Source: Pseudomonas duriflava (GTDB lineage: Bacteria; Pseudomonadota; Gammaproteobacteria; Pseudomonadales; Pseudomonadaceae). From it: a stretch of DNA of 64,000 nucleotides. Shown piece by piece: positions 46,264 to 55,317 of this stretch. A program made the position numbers and the translations under genes. Under the pieces are notes generated by a model, which made no database searches, was not told the origin of the DNA, and worked only from the letters and a program-made list of their open reading frames with translations. The DNA is taken from positions 186,001-250,000 of the forward strand of contig NZ_VLKY01000004.1 of NCBI RefSeq assembly GCF_007830155.1. The letters run 5' to 3'. Within the stretch, counting starts at the first letter, position 1. Each line of letters begins with the position of its first letter.

Positions 46264-47007
46264 ATGTCTATCAAGCCAGCCTATCTGCCAGAGGGACTGG
46301 AGGCCGCGCCCGCGCCGCTCTATACCCGTGTGAAGCACACTATCGTTCAGCAGATCCAGAACGGTAACTGGCCGCCTCATCACAAGATTCCGTCAGAAAG
46401 CGAGCTGGTGGCCGAGCTAGGCGTGAGCCGCATGACGGTGCACCGTGCATTGCGCGAGCTAACGGCGGACGGTGTACTGGTGCGTATGCAGGGCGTTGGG
46501 ACTTTTGTGGCGGAACCTAAAGGGCAGGCGGCCCTGTTCGAAGTGCATAGCATTGCTGAGGAGATTGCCTCCCGAGGTCATCGCCATCGTACCGAGGTAA
46601 AGGTATTGCGATCGGAAGCGGCGAGCCCTGAGCAGGCGGCGTTGCTGAACGTGCGTGAAGGCCAGTCGGTATTTCATTCCATTCTGGTGCATTACGAAAA
46701 CGATGTGCCGGTGCAGATCGAGGATCGCTACGTGAATGCAACCCTTGCACCGGATTATCTGGCACAGGATTTCACTCAGCTCACTCCTCATGACTACCTG
46801 AGCCAGGCTGCACCGTTAAGCGAAGGAGAGCATGTGGTGGAGGCAATTCTAGCTACTGCACAGGAGTGTGAATGGTTGGACATCGAACGCAACGAGCCGT
46901 GTCTCCTGATGCGGCGACGCACCTGGTCGGGTCGGCAGACGGTAACCAGCGCGCGATTGATCTATCCCGGCTCACGTTATCGCCTAGAAGGGCGCTTCGG
47001 TTCATGA
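46264..47007 (+). CDS. hutC: Histidine-utilisation repressor HutC (GntR family)
   Basis: GntR/HutC repressor, 247 residues. The N-terminal winged helix reads LYTRVKHTIVQQIQNGNWPPHHKIPSESELVAELGVSRMTVHRALRELTADG in the usual place (here described in two parts of under 20 residues: VKHTIVQQIQNGNW and ELGVSRMTVHRALREL). The C-terminal UTRA effector domain has LLNVREGQSVFHSILVHYEN and EDRYVNATLAPDYL; in HutC it binds urocanate. I chose the ATG at 46264 after GGA; an upstream ATG exists within the operator. Stop overlaps hutD by four bases. Confidence 0.94.
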   Translation: MSIKPAYLPEGLEAAPAPLYTRVKHTIVQQIQNGNWPPHHKIPSESELVAELGVSRMTVHRALRELTADGVLVRMQGVGTFVAEPKGQAALFEVHSIAEEIASRGHRHRTEVKVLRSEAASPEQAALLNVREGQSVFHSILVHYENDVPVQIEDRYVNATLAPDYLAQDFTQLTPHDYLSQAAPLSEGEHVVEAILATAQECEWLDIERNEPCLLMRRRTWSGRQTVTSARLIYPGSRYRLEGRFGS

Positions 47008-47588
47008 GCGCTCAGGTGTTGCGCTGCAAACAGTATCCTCGCATGCGATGGAAGAACGGAGCGGGAACAACGCTGGAGATCGCCTGCGATGGTGGCAAAG
47101 GACTCGAAGGCTTTGGCTGGCGATTTTCCATCGCGGATGTTGGCGCTTCGGGCGGCTTTTCCGCTTTTACTGGCTATCAGCGCATCATCACGGTTCTGGA
47201 AGGGGCGGGTATGGTCCTGGCGGTAGACGGAAAACATTCACGCCCGCTCCGGCCGCTCGATCCGTTCGCTTTTTCCGGTGGTGCTACTGTGGACTGCACA
47301 TTGCTAGACGGCCCGATTCGTGACTTCAACCTGATTTACGATCCGGCCCGTTTTCTGGCGCGTCTCCAGTGGTTGTCAGTACGGGATACGGTAGGTTTTT
47401 ATACCTCGGCAGCAGTGGTTCTGGTCTTAAGCCTGGGCGAGGCGGTAACCGTTCAGGCGGATGCTGAGTCCGCCGTACTCAATACCCAGGACTGCGTGCT
47501 GATCAAGAGTACAGGAGGGTTAAAGGCGTTGAGTCTGGCATCCAGCGATGCCGCTCCGTGTTGCTTGGTCGAGCTGACGCCGGTGTAA
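47004..47588 (+). CDS. hutD: HutD/Ves-family cupin protein
   Basis: HutD family, 194 residues, double-stranded beta-helix. Typical features are RMRWKNGAGTTLEIA, GFGWRFSIADVGASGGFSAF and TCTLLDGPIRDFNLIYDP-like DCTLLDGPIRDFNLI. HutD of Pseudomonas is thought to dampen hut expression, perhaps by binding an intermediate. ATGA overlap with hutC shows tight coupling. It runs to within two bases of the convergent second regulator, so a shared terminator region is not visible. Confidence 0.93.
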   Translation: MSAQVLRCKQYPRMRWKNGAGTTLEIACDGGKGLEGFGWRFSIADVGASGGFSAFTGYQRIITVLEGAGMVLAVDGKHSRPLRPLDPFAFSGGATVDCTLLDGPIRDFNLIYDPARFLARLQWLSVRDTVGFYTSAAVVLVLSLGEAVTVQADAESAVLNTQDCVLIKSTGGLKALSLASSDAAPCCLVELTPV

Positions 47589-47589
47589 A

Positions 47590-48330
47590 TCAGCGTGCAT
47601 GATTACCGCCGTTGACCGGAAAGCGGCTCCCCAGTCGGTAGCGGGAGGACGGATGAAGAAAGCGCACGTAGGTCACGGCTTGCCGTGCGACCCAGGTGCG
47701 GCGCATCAGGACCAGACAGGGTTCAGTGGCATCAATGTCCAGCGCCTTGCACTCGTCGGGCGTAGGGAGCGTCGCATCGACAATATGCTCCATCTCGTCG
47801 ACAGGCACGTGTTGCAGCAAGTACTGGGACGGCTGCAAGTGCTCGTCGAAACGTTGCTGGAGAAAGTCTGGCGCCATGGCGGGATTGATGTAGCGGTCTT
47901 CCAGTTGAACCGGCGTTCCTTCCTCACAATGCACGCACACGATATGAAAGACGGAGCTGCCTGTAGGCAGTTGCAGTGCGGCAGCTATGGGCATCGAGGC
48001 AGCTTCTCGGGAGGCCTCCAGGATTTCGCAGCTGTAGCGGTGACCGCGGGCGGCTATCTCGTCAGCGATATTTGCGATCATCAGCAGGTTCGATTGCGGT
48101 TTGCGGTCCGCTACAAACGTCCCAACGCCGGAAAGCCGGATAAGCTGGCCTTCAGCGGTCAGCTCACGCAGCGCCCGGTTAACTGTCATGCGTGACATGC
48201 CCAATTCCGTAACCAAGCGATTTTCCGAGGGAATGAGATCCCCCGGTTTCCATTCGCCCGAGAGCAACTTGCTTTCAACAAAGGACTTCGCTTTGCGGTA
48301 CAGGGCTTGCGGCGCGTTCTTGTCGCTCAT
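47590..48330 (-). CDS. Second HutC-like GntR repressor
   Basis: 246 residues, same HutC/UTRA architecture as hutC nearby: ELGMSRMTVNRALRELTAEG for the recognition helix and VFHIVCVHCEEGTPVQLEDRYINPAMAPDFL in the effector domain. Against hutC, the wHTH recognition helix is nearly the same (GVSRMTVHRALREL against GMSRMTVNRALREL), so it should recognise a related operator. It is convergent with hutD and begins 26 bases downstream of hisC2, on the same strand, as the last gene of the hisC2/ABC transporter unit. Likely regulates the importer or module. Effector is unknown; perhaps a different imidazole compound. Confidence 0.9.
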   Translation of the reverse strand: MSDKNAPQALYRKAKSFVESKLLSGEWKPGDLIPSENRLVTELGMSRMTVNRALRELTAEGQLIRLSGVGTFVADRKPQSNLLMIANIADEIAARGHRYSCEILEASREAASMPIAAALQLPTGSSVFHIVCVHCEEGTPVQLEDRYINPAMAPDFLQQRFDEHLQPSQYLLQHVPVDEMEHIVDATLPTPDECKALDIDATEPCLVLMRRTWVARQAVTYVRFLHPSSRYRLGSRFPVNGGNHAR

Positions 48331-48355
48331 GGGAGATGAATTCCGGGCATCTGCT

Positions 48356-49483
48356 TTAACTGAGGTCGTTCAGTACATGGGACAACGCCTGCAGGAATAG
48401 GTCGTTGTCTTCCGGGCTGCCAATGGAGACTCGCACATACCGGGTATAGCCAACCTCCCGCCACGGCTTGACGATAACACCCTGGCAAAGCAGGCCTTCG
48501 CTGATGACATCTGCCTCGTATGGCGTCGAGAAGAACAGGAAGTTGGCCAGCGAAGGGGCTGGGTTTAAGCCCATATTACGGAGCGCCTGATCCACGCGTG
48601 TACGCTCGCGGGTAATCAGGGCCAGACCGGCTTTAAGGTGAGCCTCGTCTTCTAGTGCTGCCACGGCGGCAATCTGGGCGGCTCGGTTGACATTGAAGGG
48701 TGTACGCAGGCGGTCGATCAGGTTGGCCAGGAGCGGGTCGCTGACAATACCGTAACCGACCCGCAAACCGGCCAGGGCATAGGCCTTGGATAGGGTGCGC
48801 AGCAGCACATACGGTTTACCGCTGGCCTCGAGCAGGGTTAGGCAATCCGGGTAGCCCTCAGCGTGTCTGGCATATTCATGATACGCCTCGTCGAAGACCA
48901 GCAGGGTGTGCCTTGGCAGGGCGTCCAAGATGCGTTGCAGCTCTTTGGCACTAAGAGTGCAGCCCACCGGGTTTGAAGGGCTCGAGAACATCAGCAGGCG
49001 GGTGTGGGGCGTCAGCGCAGCGAGCAGGGCGTCGACGTCAAAGGTGTTGTCAGGCTTCATTGGCACGCCCCGGACCTCGGCACCGGCGGCCTTGGGGTAG
49101 AGGATATGCAGGCCGAAGGAGGGGAGTACGGTAACGACTTCGTCGCCATGATCGAGAAAAACGCGGCTGATGATGCCAAGCAGGTCTTCCGACCCGTTGC
49201 CAAAGACCAGGTGCTTGCCGTCGAGGCCAAGACGGGTCGCTAATGCTGCACGCAGTTCGGTGCATTCAGCATCCGGATAAAGCGCGTACGTTGTGGCAGT
49301 ATCAGCCAGAGCCTGAACAACAGCTGGAGATGGGCCGAGTGGGTTCTCGTTACTGCCAAGCTTGGCGATGCGCGAGACGCCATAACGGCGTTGAACGGCT
49401 TCGATGGAAAGCCCGGCGTTGTAGCTCGCCAGGCTGCGAACTTCTACTCGGGCCAGCGTGCCCAGATCGAAGGGGCCGGTCAT
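48356..49483 (-). CDS. HisC-type (histidinol-phosphate-like) aminotransferase in the hut locus
   Basis: PLP fold-type I aminotransferase of the HisC family, 375 residues. Signatures are KLGSNENPLGPSPAV, FGNGSEDLLGIISRVF, VFDEAYHEYA and the PLP Lys in LRTLSKAYALAGLRVGYGI, then VIVKPWREVGYTRYVRVSIG. The start at 49483 overlaps the ABC ATPase stop by four bases (ATGA), so it is translationally tied to the transporter. A catabolic setting next to hut genes makes a second, non-biosynthetic HisC likely, with histidine/imidazole-pyruvate as a candidate pair; HisC proteins are known to accept aromatic 2-oxo acids. That role is inference. Confidence 0.88.
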   Translation of the reverse strand: MTGPFDLGTLARVEVRSLASYNAGLSIEAVQRRYGVSRIAKLGSNENPLGPSPAVVQALADTATTYALYPDAECTELRAALATRLGLDGKHLVFGNGSEDLLGIISRVFLDHGDEVVTVLPSFGLHILYPKAAGAEVRGVPMKPDNTFDVDALLAALTPHTRLLMFSSPSNPVGCTLSAKELQRILDALPRHTLLVFDEAYHEYARHAEGYPDCLTLLEASGKPYVLLRTLSKAYALAGLRVGYGIVSDPLLANLIDRLRTPFNVNRAAQIAAVAALEDEAHLKAGLALITRERTRVDQALRNMGLNPAPSLANFLFFSTPYEADVISEGLLCQGVIVKPWREVGYTRYVRVSIGSPEDNDLFLQALSHVLNDLS

Positions 49484-50301
49484 GCGGTAGCCTCTTCTTT
49501 CATGTCCTGCCAAAAGGCGTTGCGGTCCAGGTAGTTCTGTAGGAATTGCTGAAGCCGTGGGTGTTGGGTCATGTGGAACAGCTTCTGAGGTGAACCGCGG
49601 GCAACGATCTGGCCCTGGTCGAGGAATACCACCGTGTCGGCTACCTGGGCAGCGAACCCCATTTCATGGGTCACGACTACCATGGTCATGCCGTCGGCCG
49701 CGAGTTGCTTCATGACGTGCAGCACTTCACCGACCAGCTCTGGATCAAGGGCTGAAGTGGGCTCGTCAAACAGCATGATATGAGGCTCCATAGCCAGTGC
49801 CCGGGCGATAGCGACGCGCTGTTGCTGACCACCGGAGAGCTGGGCCGGGTAGGCATCGGCCTTGTGCGCCAGTCCGACTTTTTCCAGCATGGCGAGGCCA
49901 CGCTGCCGGGCCTCGCCGGAGGCAATCCTGCGTACTCGGATCAGGGCCTCGGTTACGTTGCCCAGCACACTCATGTGTGGCCACAGATTGAACTGCTGGA
50001 ACACCATGCCGATAGTGCTACGTACCTTGTTTAGGTGAGCACGGCTCGTGCGCTTACGAGGCAAGCCGGGTTCCCAGCCAAGCAGCTGGCCTTCGATAAA
50101 GACCTCGCCGTCGTCATATTCTTCGAGAAACGCCATGCTACGCAGCAGGGTGCTCTTGCCGGAGCCGGACGGGCCGATCAAGCAGACAACCTCAGAGCTT
50201 TGTACTTCCAGATCGATATTGTGCAGCACCTGATTGCTGCCGAAGCGTTTACCAACGCCCCGTAATGCAAGTGCAGGGCGGTGGGTTTTGGTTACGGTCA
50301 T
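49480..50301 (-). CDS. Polar amino-acid ABC transporter ATPase (HisP/GlnQ type)
   Basis: ATPase of a HisP-type importer, 273 residues. Walker A GPSGSGKSTLLRS, Q-loop GMVFQQFNLWPHMSVLGNV, signature LSGGQQQRVAIARALAM, Walker B IMLFDEPTSALDPELV and switch His in VVTHEMGFAAQVA. It follows the permease genes and ends overlapping hisC2. Family membership gives an amino-acid or amino-acid-like substrate; the surrounding genes suggest a histidine-like one. Confidence 0.95.
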   Translation of the reverse strand: MTVTKTHRPALALRGVGKRFGSNQVLHNIDLEVQSSEVVCLIGPSGSGKSTLLRSMAFLEEYDDGEVFIEGQLLGWEPGLPRKRTSRAHLNKVRSTIGMVFQQFNLWPHMSVLGNVTEALIRVRRIASGEARQRGLAMLEKVGLAHKADAYPAQLSGGQQQRVAIARALAMEPHIMLFDEPTSALDPELVGEVLHVMKQLAADGMTMVVVTHEMGFAAQVADTVVFLDQGQIVARGSPQKLFHMTQHPRLQQFLQNYLDRNAFWQDMKEEATA

Positions 50302-50316
50302 AAGCGTTTCCTCGTG

Positions 50317-50988
50317 TCAGGTGCTTTGGCGTTGTAGAAAACGACCAACCCGGCGTTCCAGGAACAGGCCCAGCCGTGAGCTAAGCTCGATCAGGACGAG
50401 ATAGGCCACGCAGAGCACTAGCAGTGTTTCGACGAAGGCAAAGGTCTCCGAGCCGATGCCGGTCATGACCATGGTCAGCTCCGGTATCGTGATGATGGAC
50501 AGTACTGCGGTTTCCTTGCAGAGGATGGTGACGAGGTTAACCAGGGCAGGAAGAATAAGTACTAGCATCTGCGGTAACTGAATCCGCCATATGCATTGCA
50601 GGCGGGTGATACCAAGGCAGTCTGCTGCTTCGAGCTGGCCCTTGGGAATCGATTCGAATCCGGTGCGGAAGATCTCGGCAAAGTACACGCTGCCATAGAT
50701 GCCTAAACCAAGGATGCCTGCTGTTGTCGCCTCCAGTTCAAGACCAAAGGACGGCCCGCCGTAATAGAGCAGAAACAACTGAACCAGGAAAGGCGTGGCG
50801 CGGATCAGTTCGATATAGAGACGGAGTAGCGCACGTAGCCAGGCGCCGCCAAATACCTGCAGCACAGCGATGAGCAAGCCAATGGCTGCACCCATGGCCA
50901 CACCGGCGAACCAGGTTTCCAGGGTAACCAGAAGGCCGTTACTGATATCACCCAAACGCTCTGTAATGAGGGTGGGGTCGAAGATCAT
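50317..50988 (-). CDS. Polar amino-acid ABC transporter permease
   Basis: Inner-membrane permease, 223 residues, five or so hydrophobic segments. HisM/HisQ family signatures include YIELIRATPFLVQLFLLYYG and EIFRTGFESIPKGQLEAADCLGITRLQCIWRIQLPQ (the EAA loop, in pieces under 20 residues: FESIPKGQLEAADCLG). It overlaps the next permease by four bases and precedes the ATPase by 15. The two permeases would pair as a heterodimer. Confidence 0.94.
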   Translation of the reverse strand: MIFDPTLITERLGDISNGLLVTLETWFAGVAMGAAIGLLIAVLQVFGGAWLRALLRLYIELIRATPFLVQLFLLYYGGPSFGLELEATTAGILGLGIYGSVYFAEIFRTGFESIPKGQLEAADCLGITRLQCIWRIQLPQMLVLILPALVNLVTILCKETAVLSIITIPELTMVMTGIGSETFAFVETLLVLCVAYLVLIELSSRLGLFLERRVGRFLQRQST

Positions 50989-51644
50989 GCCAGCCTCCTT
51001 TTCAAACGGCGCTCCAGCAGGCCACCGGCGCAGGCCAGCGGAATGTTGATCAGGCAGTAAAACAGCGCGAGGACCAGGTATGTCTGCAGGAATAGATAAT
51101 TGCTGGCAGCAATGTTCTGAGCGGTGCGGGTCAGCTCTGCCAGGCCTACGACAGAAATCAACGACGAGGCTTTGATTAGCAGGATCATTTCATTGATAAG
51201 TGCAGGCAAGGTCAGGCGGACAGCCTGGGGTACTTGTATGCGCACCAACACATCAAGTGGCGATAGGCCCAGCATGTGAGCCGCTTCGAGCTGCCCTTCG
51301 GGAATGGCTAGAAAGCCTCCTCGCAGAATTTCGGCAATATAGGCGCCAGCAGCCAGGGACAGACCGGTAATAGCCGCCGCCAGTGGCGAGACGTTAGGCA
51401 GACCGATACGCGGCAAAAAGTAATAGATAAACAGCAACTGCACGAGCAGCGGAATGCCGCGAAAAACGAAAATATAAGCACCGCCCAACCGGCGCCACAG
51501 GGGATGCAGTGACAGGCGTAGGCTGCAGACAAGTACGCCTATGACAAAACCGATCCCCAATCCGGCCAGGGACGACTCCAGCGTGACGAGCAGGCTCTTC
51601 GCCAGAAGCGGCAGGCTTTCGACTAGGGTAGGCCAATCGAACAT
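50985..51644 (-). CDS. Polar amino-acid ABC transporter permease (second)
   Basis: 219 residues, same HisM/HisQ family: YIFVFRGIPLLVQLLFIYY and EILRGGFLAIPEGQLEAAHMLG form the start and the EAA loop. It overlaps the following permease by four bases. It lies 91 bases downstream of the binding-protein gene, so the four genes form one transport unit. Confidence 0.94.
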   Translation of the reverse strand: MFDWPTLVESLPLLAKSLLVTLESSLAGLGIGFVIGVLVCSLRLSLHPLWRRLGGAYIFVFRGIPLLVQLLFIYYFLPRIGLPNVSPLAAAITGLSLAAGAYIAEILRGGFLAIPEGQLEAAHMLGLSPLDVLVRIQVPQAVRLTLPALINEMILLIKASSLISVVGLAELTRTAQNIAASNYLFLQTYLVLALFYCLINIPLACAGGLLERRLKRRLA

Positions 51645-51735
51645 TGGAAGTCCTTGAGCGGAAAAGCACGGTCAACGAAGGGGACGAAGCCAGGGCCCGG
51701 AGGCGGGGCTGACTTCGTCCACGGTCAAGCCTGGG

Positions 51736-52569
51736 TTACCACGCCGGTTCGAAGTCAGTTGTCGGAACCTCCATCGCCATGCCCAGCCATTTCTTCTGTA
51801 AGGCGGCGAGGCGGCCGTCCTGGTGCATTTTCAGCAGGATCTTGTCGATGGCATCGATCAGGCTTTCCGAGTCGGCATCCTTGCGGCCGAGGTAAGCAAA
51901 GTAGGACTTCTTGCCGAAGGGCGGTTCCACGACCTTGAAGACGTTGCGCTGGGAGGCGACGTAGCTGATGTTGGGCAGCGAGTTGGCGACCGCGACGATA
52001 CGGCCGGCCGCGAGGTCAGCATAGGCCTGGTTGTTGTCCACATATTCACGAATGGCCACTTTTTCCGGCAGGCCTGCCGCAAAGTTCTTTAGTTCTTGCA
52101 GTTGTGCCGAGCCTTTGCCAGCACCCACGGCCTTGCCAGCAATGTCTTCAGGTTTGGCGAGGCTTTCATCCTTGCTGCGCTTGAGCAGGGCTACGGTGGA
52201 CTCGGCAATCGGTAGGGTAAAGTCGTAACGCTCCTTGCGTGCCTGGGTAACGATGATGGGGCCAGCCACCATATCGAACTTCTTGGCCTCCAAACCGGGC
52301 AACACGCTAGGCCAAGGCAGGTCGATGAAGCGAATCTTTACGCCCAGCTCGTCGCCGATAATCTTGAACAGTTCAGCGTTCAAGCCTTGCTGCTTGCCGT
52401 TTTCCAGGAAATCGAACGGTGCGAATTGTAGTTCGGTGCCTACAACCAGCTCACCGGATTTTTTAACGTCTTCCAATTGGTCGGCCTGGGCATTCAAGGC
52501 GCTTAGGGTGAACAGCGCGGCGGCACACAGTCCACCCAAAGTCTTGCCGAACAGCATGGTACGTTGCAT
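51736..52569 (-). CDS. Periplasmic amino-acid-type binding protein (SBP family 3)
   Basis: Solute-binding protein, 277 residues, cluster SBP_bac_3. Signal peptide is MQRTMLFGKTLGGLCAAALFTLSALNAQA. Mature core has GELVVGTELQFAPFDFLENG, LPWPSVLPGLEAKKFDMVAG and the usual KERYDFTLPIAESTVALL. It starts the transport unit and follows a GTATATAC-centred palindrome. Polar amino-acid type; the ligand is unproven. A 2-hydroxy or imidazole acid is plausible from its neighbours. Confidence 0.93.
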   Translation of the reverse strand: MQRTMLFGKTLGGLCAAALFTLSALNAQADQLEDVKKSGELVVGTELQFAPFDFLENGKQQGLNAELFKIIGDELGVKIRFIDLPWPSVLPGLEAKKFDMVAGPIIVTQARKERYDFTLPIAESTVALLKRSKDESLAKPEDIAGKAVGAGKGSAQLQELKNFAAGLPEKVAIREYVDNNQAYADLAAGRIVAVANSLPNISYVASQRNVFKVVEPPFGKKSYFAYLGRKDADSESLIDAIDKILLKMHQDGRLAALQKKWLGMAMEVPTTDFEPAW

Positions 52570-52642
52570 TAGAAAGCTCCTTTATCTGTTTGTGCAGCAA
52601 GGTCTTGGGTAACGCGTACGATCAAGCAGTTACTGTGCCAGA

Positions 52643-52656
52643 CCGGTATATACCGG
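52643..52656. promoter_or_regulatory. GTATATAC-centred palindrome before the amino-acid importer
   Basis: CCGGTATATACCGG is a perfect 14-base palindrome sharing GTATATAC with the HutC sites but with GG/CC flanks instead of CTT/AAG. It sits between the FAD oxidase stop and the binding-protein start. It may be an operator for the second HutC-like regulator, or a variant HutC site. Confidence 0.55.
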
Positions 52657-52657
52657 C

Positions 52658-54031
52658 TCAGCCAAGTACCTTTCCTGGGTTGAGAATGCCGTTCGGGTCA
52701 AAGGTCTGCTTGAGTTGGCGCATGACTTCCAAGGCTTCTGGCGTAACCGAATGGTGCAGGTAGTCACGTTTGAGCGCACCGATACCGTGCTCAGCTGAGA
52801 CCGAACCTTTGCGGGCGCCGACTGCGGTATAGACCAGTTCATCGAGTGCCTCGACCGGCGCGGGTTCAGGCACGGAGTTCAGGTCTACGGTGACATGCAG
52901 GTTGCTGTCGCCGATATGGCCGAAATACAGCGTGTGGTGGCCAGGGAAGCGGCTATCGAGGTGCTGCTGGCAATCTTGGATAAAGGCGTCGATCTCGCCA
53001 ATCGGCAGGCTGATATCGAAGTTCAGAGGCTTGAGGCGCACCGGGAATTCACCCGTGGCTTCGCGGATTTTCCAGAGCTGGCGTGCCTGCGTATGGGAGC
53101 TGGCGATAACCGCATCGGTGATGTCACCGGTTTCGAAAGCATCGGCCAGCAGGGCTTCGAGGGCCTCGGCCGAGCCAGTGGATTCGAACAGGACATAAAT
53201 GGGCTTGTCGTCCGGCAGGGGCGCCGTCTGGCCCGACCAATCCACGCCCAGACGGTAGAATGCCGGCCACATGACTTCGTAGGCCTGGGGTGTGCCGACC
53301 TTGCGTTGCAGAGTACGCAGCAGCCGTACGGCGCTGGAATAATCCGCGGGTGCGCACAGTACGGTAGTAACATCGCCCGGCAAGGGATGCAGCTTGAGCA
53401 CGGCACGGGTAATGACCCCTAATGTGCCCTCGGAGCCGATGAAGCACTGTTTCAGGTCATAACCCGTATTGTTCTTCATCATCTTGTTCATGAGATTCAG
53501 CACTCGGCCATCGGCCAGCACCACCTCGAGGCCAAGCACCAGATCACGGGTCATGCCATAGCGGATCACCGAGTTACCGCCAGCGTTGGTAGCGATGTTG
53601 CCGCCGATCTGGCAGGAGCCCCGAGCGCCCAGGTTGAGGGGAAACAGGAATCCGGCCTCGGCGGCGGCCTGCTGAATCGTCTCCAGCCGGGTGCCGGCAA
53701 GTACCGTCATGGTGGCAGCGGCCGGGTCGATTTCCTCGATGCCTTCCATACGTTCCAGCGACAGCGCAATATCGCCGGCACGGGGTACGCCGCCGCCGGC
53801 CAGACCAGTCATGCCTCCTTGGGGAACCACTGGTTGTTTGTGCGTGTTACAGATACGCAGCATTTTGGAGACTTCTTCCGTGGTGCGCGGCAGTAACAGA
53901 ATGCCCGGGCAGGCGGGCGCGTAGTGGCTCCAATCGGTATGGTGGCGCGGGTTGATCGCGCCGCCGGTAACAATGGAGCTGCTGTCGAGGATATAGCGCA
54001 GCGTAGCCAAGGTTTGCTCAAGTAGGTTCAT
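52658..54031 (-). CDS. GlcD-type FAD-binding D-2-hydroxyacid oxidase/dehydrogenase
   Basis: 457 residues of the FAD_binding_4/FAD-oxidase_C (GlcD/D-lactate dehydrogenase) family. FAD-binding: PVVPQGGMTGLAGGGVPRAG and GARGSCQIGGNIATNAGG; C-terminal: PLNFDISLPIGEIDAFI and VSAEHGIGALKRDYL, a usual active-site region, followed by FDPNGILNPGKVLG. D-2-hydroxy acids (D-lactate, D-2-hydroxyglutarate and related) are oxidised to 2-oxo acids by this family. It is next to an L-2-hydroxyacid oxidase, so both enantiomers could be handled. I used the ATG at 54031 rather than the in-frame one that overlaps the neighbour. The stop is close to the palindrome. Confidence 0.88.
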   Translation of the reverse strand: MNLLEQTLATLRYILDSSSIVTGGAINPRHHTDWSHYAPACPGILLLPRTTEEVSKMLRICNTHKQPVVPQGGMTGLAGGGVPRAGDIALSLERMEGIEEIDPAAATMTVLAGTRLETIQQAAAEAGFLFPLNLGARGSCQIGGNIATNAGGNSVIRYGMTRDLVLGLEVVLADGRVLNLMNKMMKNNTGYDLKQCFIGSEGTLGVITRAVLKLHPLPGDVTTVLCAPADYSSAVRLLRTLQRKVGTPQAYEVMWPAFYRLGVDWSGQTAPLPDDKPIYVLFESTGSAEALEALLADAFETGDITDAVIASSHTQARQLWKIREATGEFPVRLKPLNFDISLPIGEIDAFIQDCQQHLDSRFPGHHTLYFGHIGDSNLHVTVDLNSVPEPAPVEALDELVYTAVGARKGSVSAEHGIGALKRDYLHHSVTPEALEVMRQLKQTFDPNGILNPGKVLG

Positions 54032-54036
54032 GTGTA

Positions 54037-55233
54037 CTAACTCGTAATCAAAAAGGGAGTGCTTTGACGAAAGAGGCAATCGGCATCCAGCTCCTCAAGG
54101 GCAGGGCAGCCTAGCAGTGTCAGGGCAAGACGCAGCTCACCGCTCAAAATATCCAGGGCATGGCCTGCGCCCGCTTCACCGCCGACCGCAACACCGTAAA
54201 GTGTGGCGCGCCCGAGCAGAACGCCGTCGGCACCCAAGGCGCAGGCTTTTAGAATATCGGTGCCGCGCCGGATACCGCTGTCGAGCAGGATACAGAGCTT
54301 GCCCTGAACGGCAGCTGCAATGTCGGCTACACAATCGATCGCTGCCAGTGAGCCGTCCAACTGACGACCGCCATGATTGGTGATTACAAGTCCGTCCAGG
54401 CCCAGTTCGACGCAGCGCACGGCATCGCGTGGGTCCTGCACGCCTTTGAGCAGCAGCCGATGTGGCCAGCGCTCGCGTAGCCGGGCGAGCGCCTGCCAGT
54501 CGAGGCGGGTATCCATGTGGTTGCCGATAAAGTGCGCAGCGCCCGAGGCGTTGCGCTGGTCTGCCGGTAGATAGGGGTTGAGGTTGCCCATCGTAGGCAT
54601 GCCGTGCGGCCAGAGGGTCTGTCTGATCCAGCGGGGGTGACAGAGTACGTCGAGTTTGTTGCGCCAGGTGAGTTGGCGCGGCTTGATGAAGTTGCGCTTG
54701 TCCCATTCACGCTTGCCGAGCAGCACGGCGTCGCTGGTCAGTAGCAATGTGCGACAACCGACAGCATCGGCCCGTTTGAGCAAATCATCCTGAATGGCAG
54801 GATCGCGCAGGCAATACAGTTGAAACCAGAGATTCACGCCTGGTACCGCCGCTGTGACTTCTTCCAGCGAGCTGGTAGATACAGTACTTAAGGTAAAGGG
54901 TAGGCCTCGGGCAGTAGCTGCGCGAGCCAGATGAATATCGGCGTCCTTATAGAGCATGGCGTTGTAGCCGGTGGGGCCGATGGCTATAGGCAGTGGTTGG
55001 CGCTGGCCCAGGATCTGGCGCGTGGTATCCGGTGCATCGCTGGGAATCAGTGTCTGCGGACGCAGACCGATCTCTGCAAAGGCGTGACGATTGCGGCGTA
55101 GGGTGATCTCATCTTCGGCACCGCCGTCCAAATATTCCCATACGAAATGTGGCAGGCGCCGCCGGGCCAGCGATGCCAGCTCGGCAATGCTGTGGGCTCG
55201 GCGAACATTAGTGCCCGAGTAGTAGCGACGCAT
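54037..55233 (-). CDS. FMN-dependent L-2-hydroxyacid dehydrogenase/oxidase (LldD type)
   Basis: About 398 residues of the FMN_dh (LldD/lactate oxidase/mandelate dehydrogenase) family. FVWEYLDGGAEDEITLRRN is the first FMN segment with catalytic Tyr; LPIAIGPTGYNAMLY follows; LWFQLYCLRDPA; and VITNHGGRQLDGS carries the base His and substrate Arg. LDSGIRRGTDILKACALGADGVLLGR binds the FMN phosphate. Catalytic residues look intact. It starts at 55233 or 55242. It is followed five bases later by the GlcD-type gene, so the two are likely co-expressed. Substrate unknown. Confidence 0.9.
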   Translation of the reverse strand: MRRYYSGTNVRRAHSIAELASLARRRLPHFVWEYLDGGAEDEITLRRNRHAFAEIGLRPQTLIPSDAPDTTRQILGQRQPLPIAIGPTGYNAMLYKDADIHLARAATARGLPFTLSTVSTSSLEEVTAAVPGVNLWFQLYCLRDPAIQDDLLKRADAVGCRTLLLTSDAVLLGKREWDKRNFIKPRQLTWRNKLDVLCHPRWIRQTLWPHGMPTMGNLNPYLPADQRNASGAAHFIGNHMDTRLDWQALARLRERWPHRLLLKGVQDPRDAVRCVELGLDGLVITNHGGRQLDGSLAAIDCVADIAAAVQGKLCILLDSGIRRGTDILKACALGADGVLLGRATLYGVAVGGEAGAGHALDILSGELRLALTLLGCPALEELDADCLFRQSTPFLITS

Positions 55234-55317
55234 CCTTTCCACCCCTATTCCCTGTCTGGGCTCGCCTCCTGAATCAAAGCGGCCAAAGAGGTAGCTTCAT
55301 GCAAGAAGTGAGCAGCT

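Noticed and set aside
47004-47588. HutD as an independent start at 46872
   Set aside because: The longer frame runs inside hutC and the ATG at 47004 gives the family N-terminus with an ATGA overlap.
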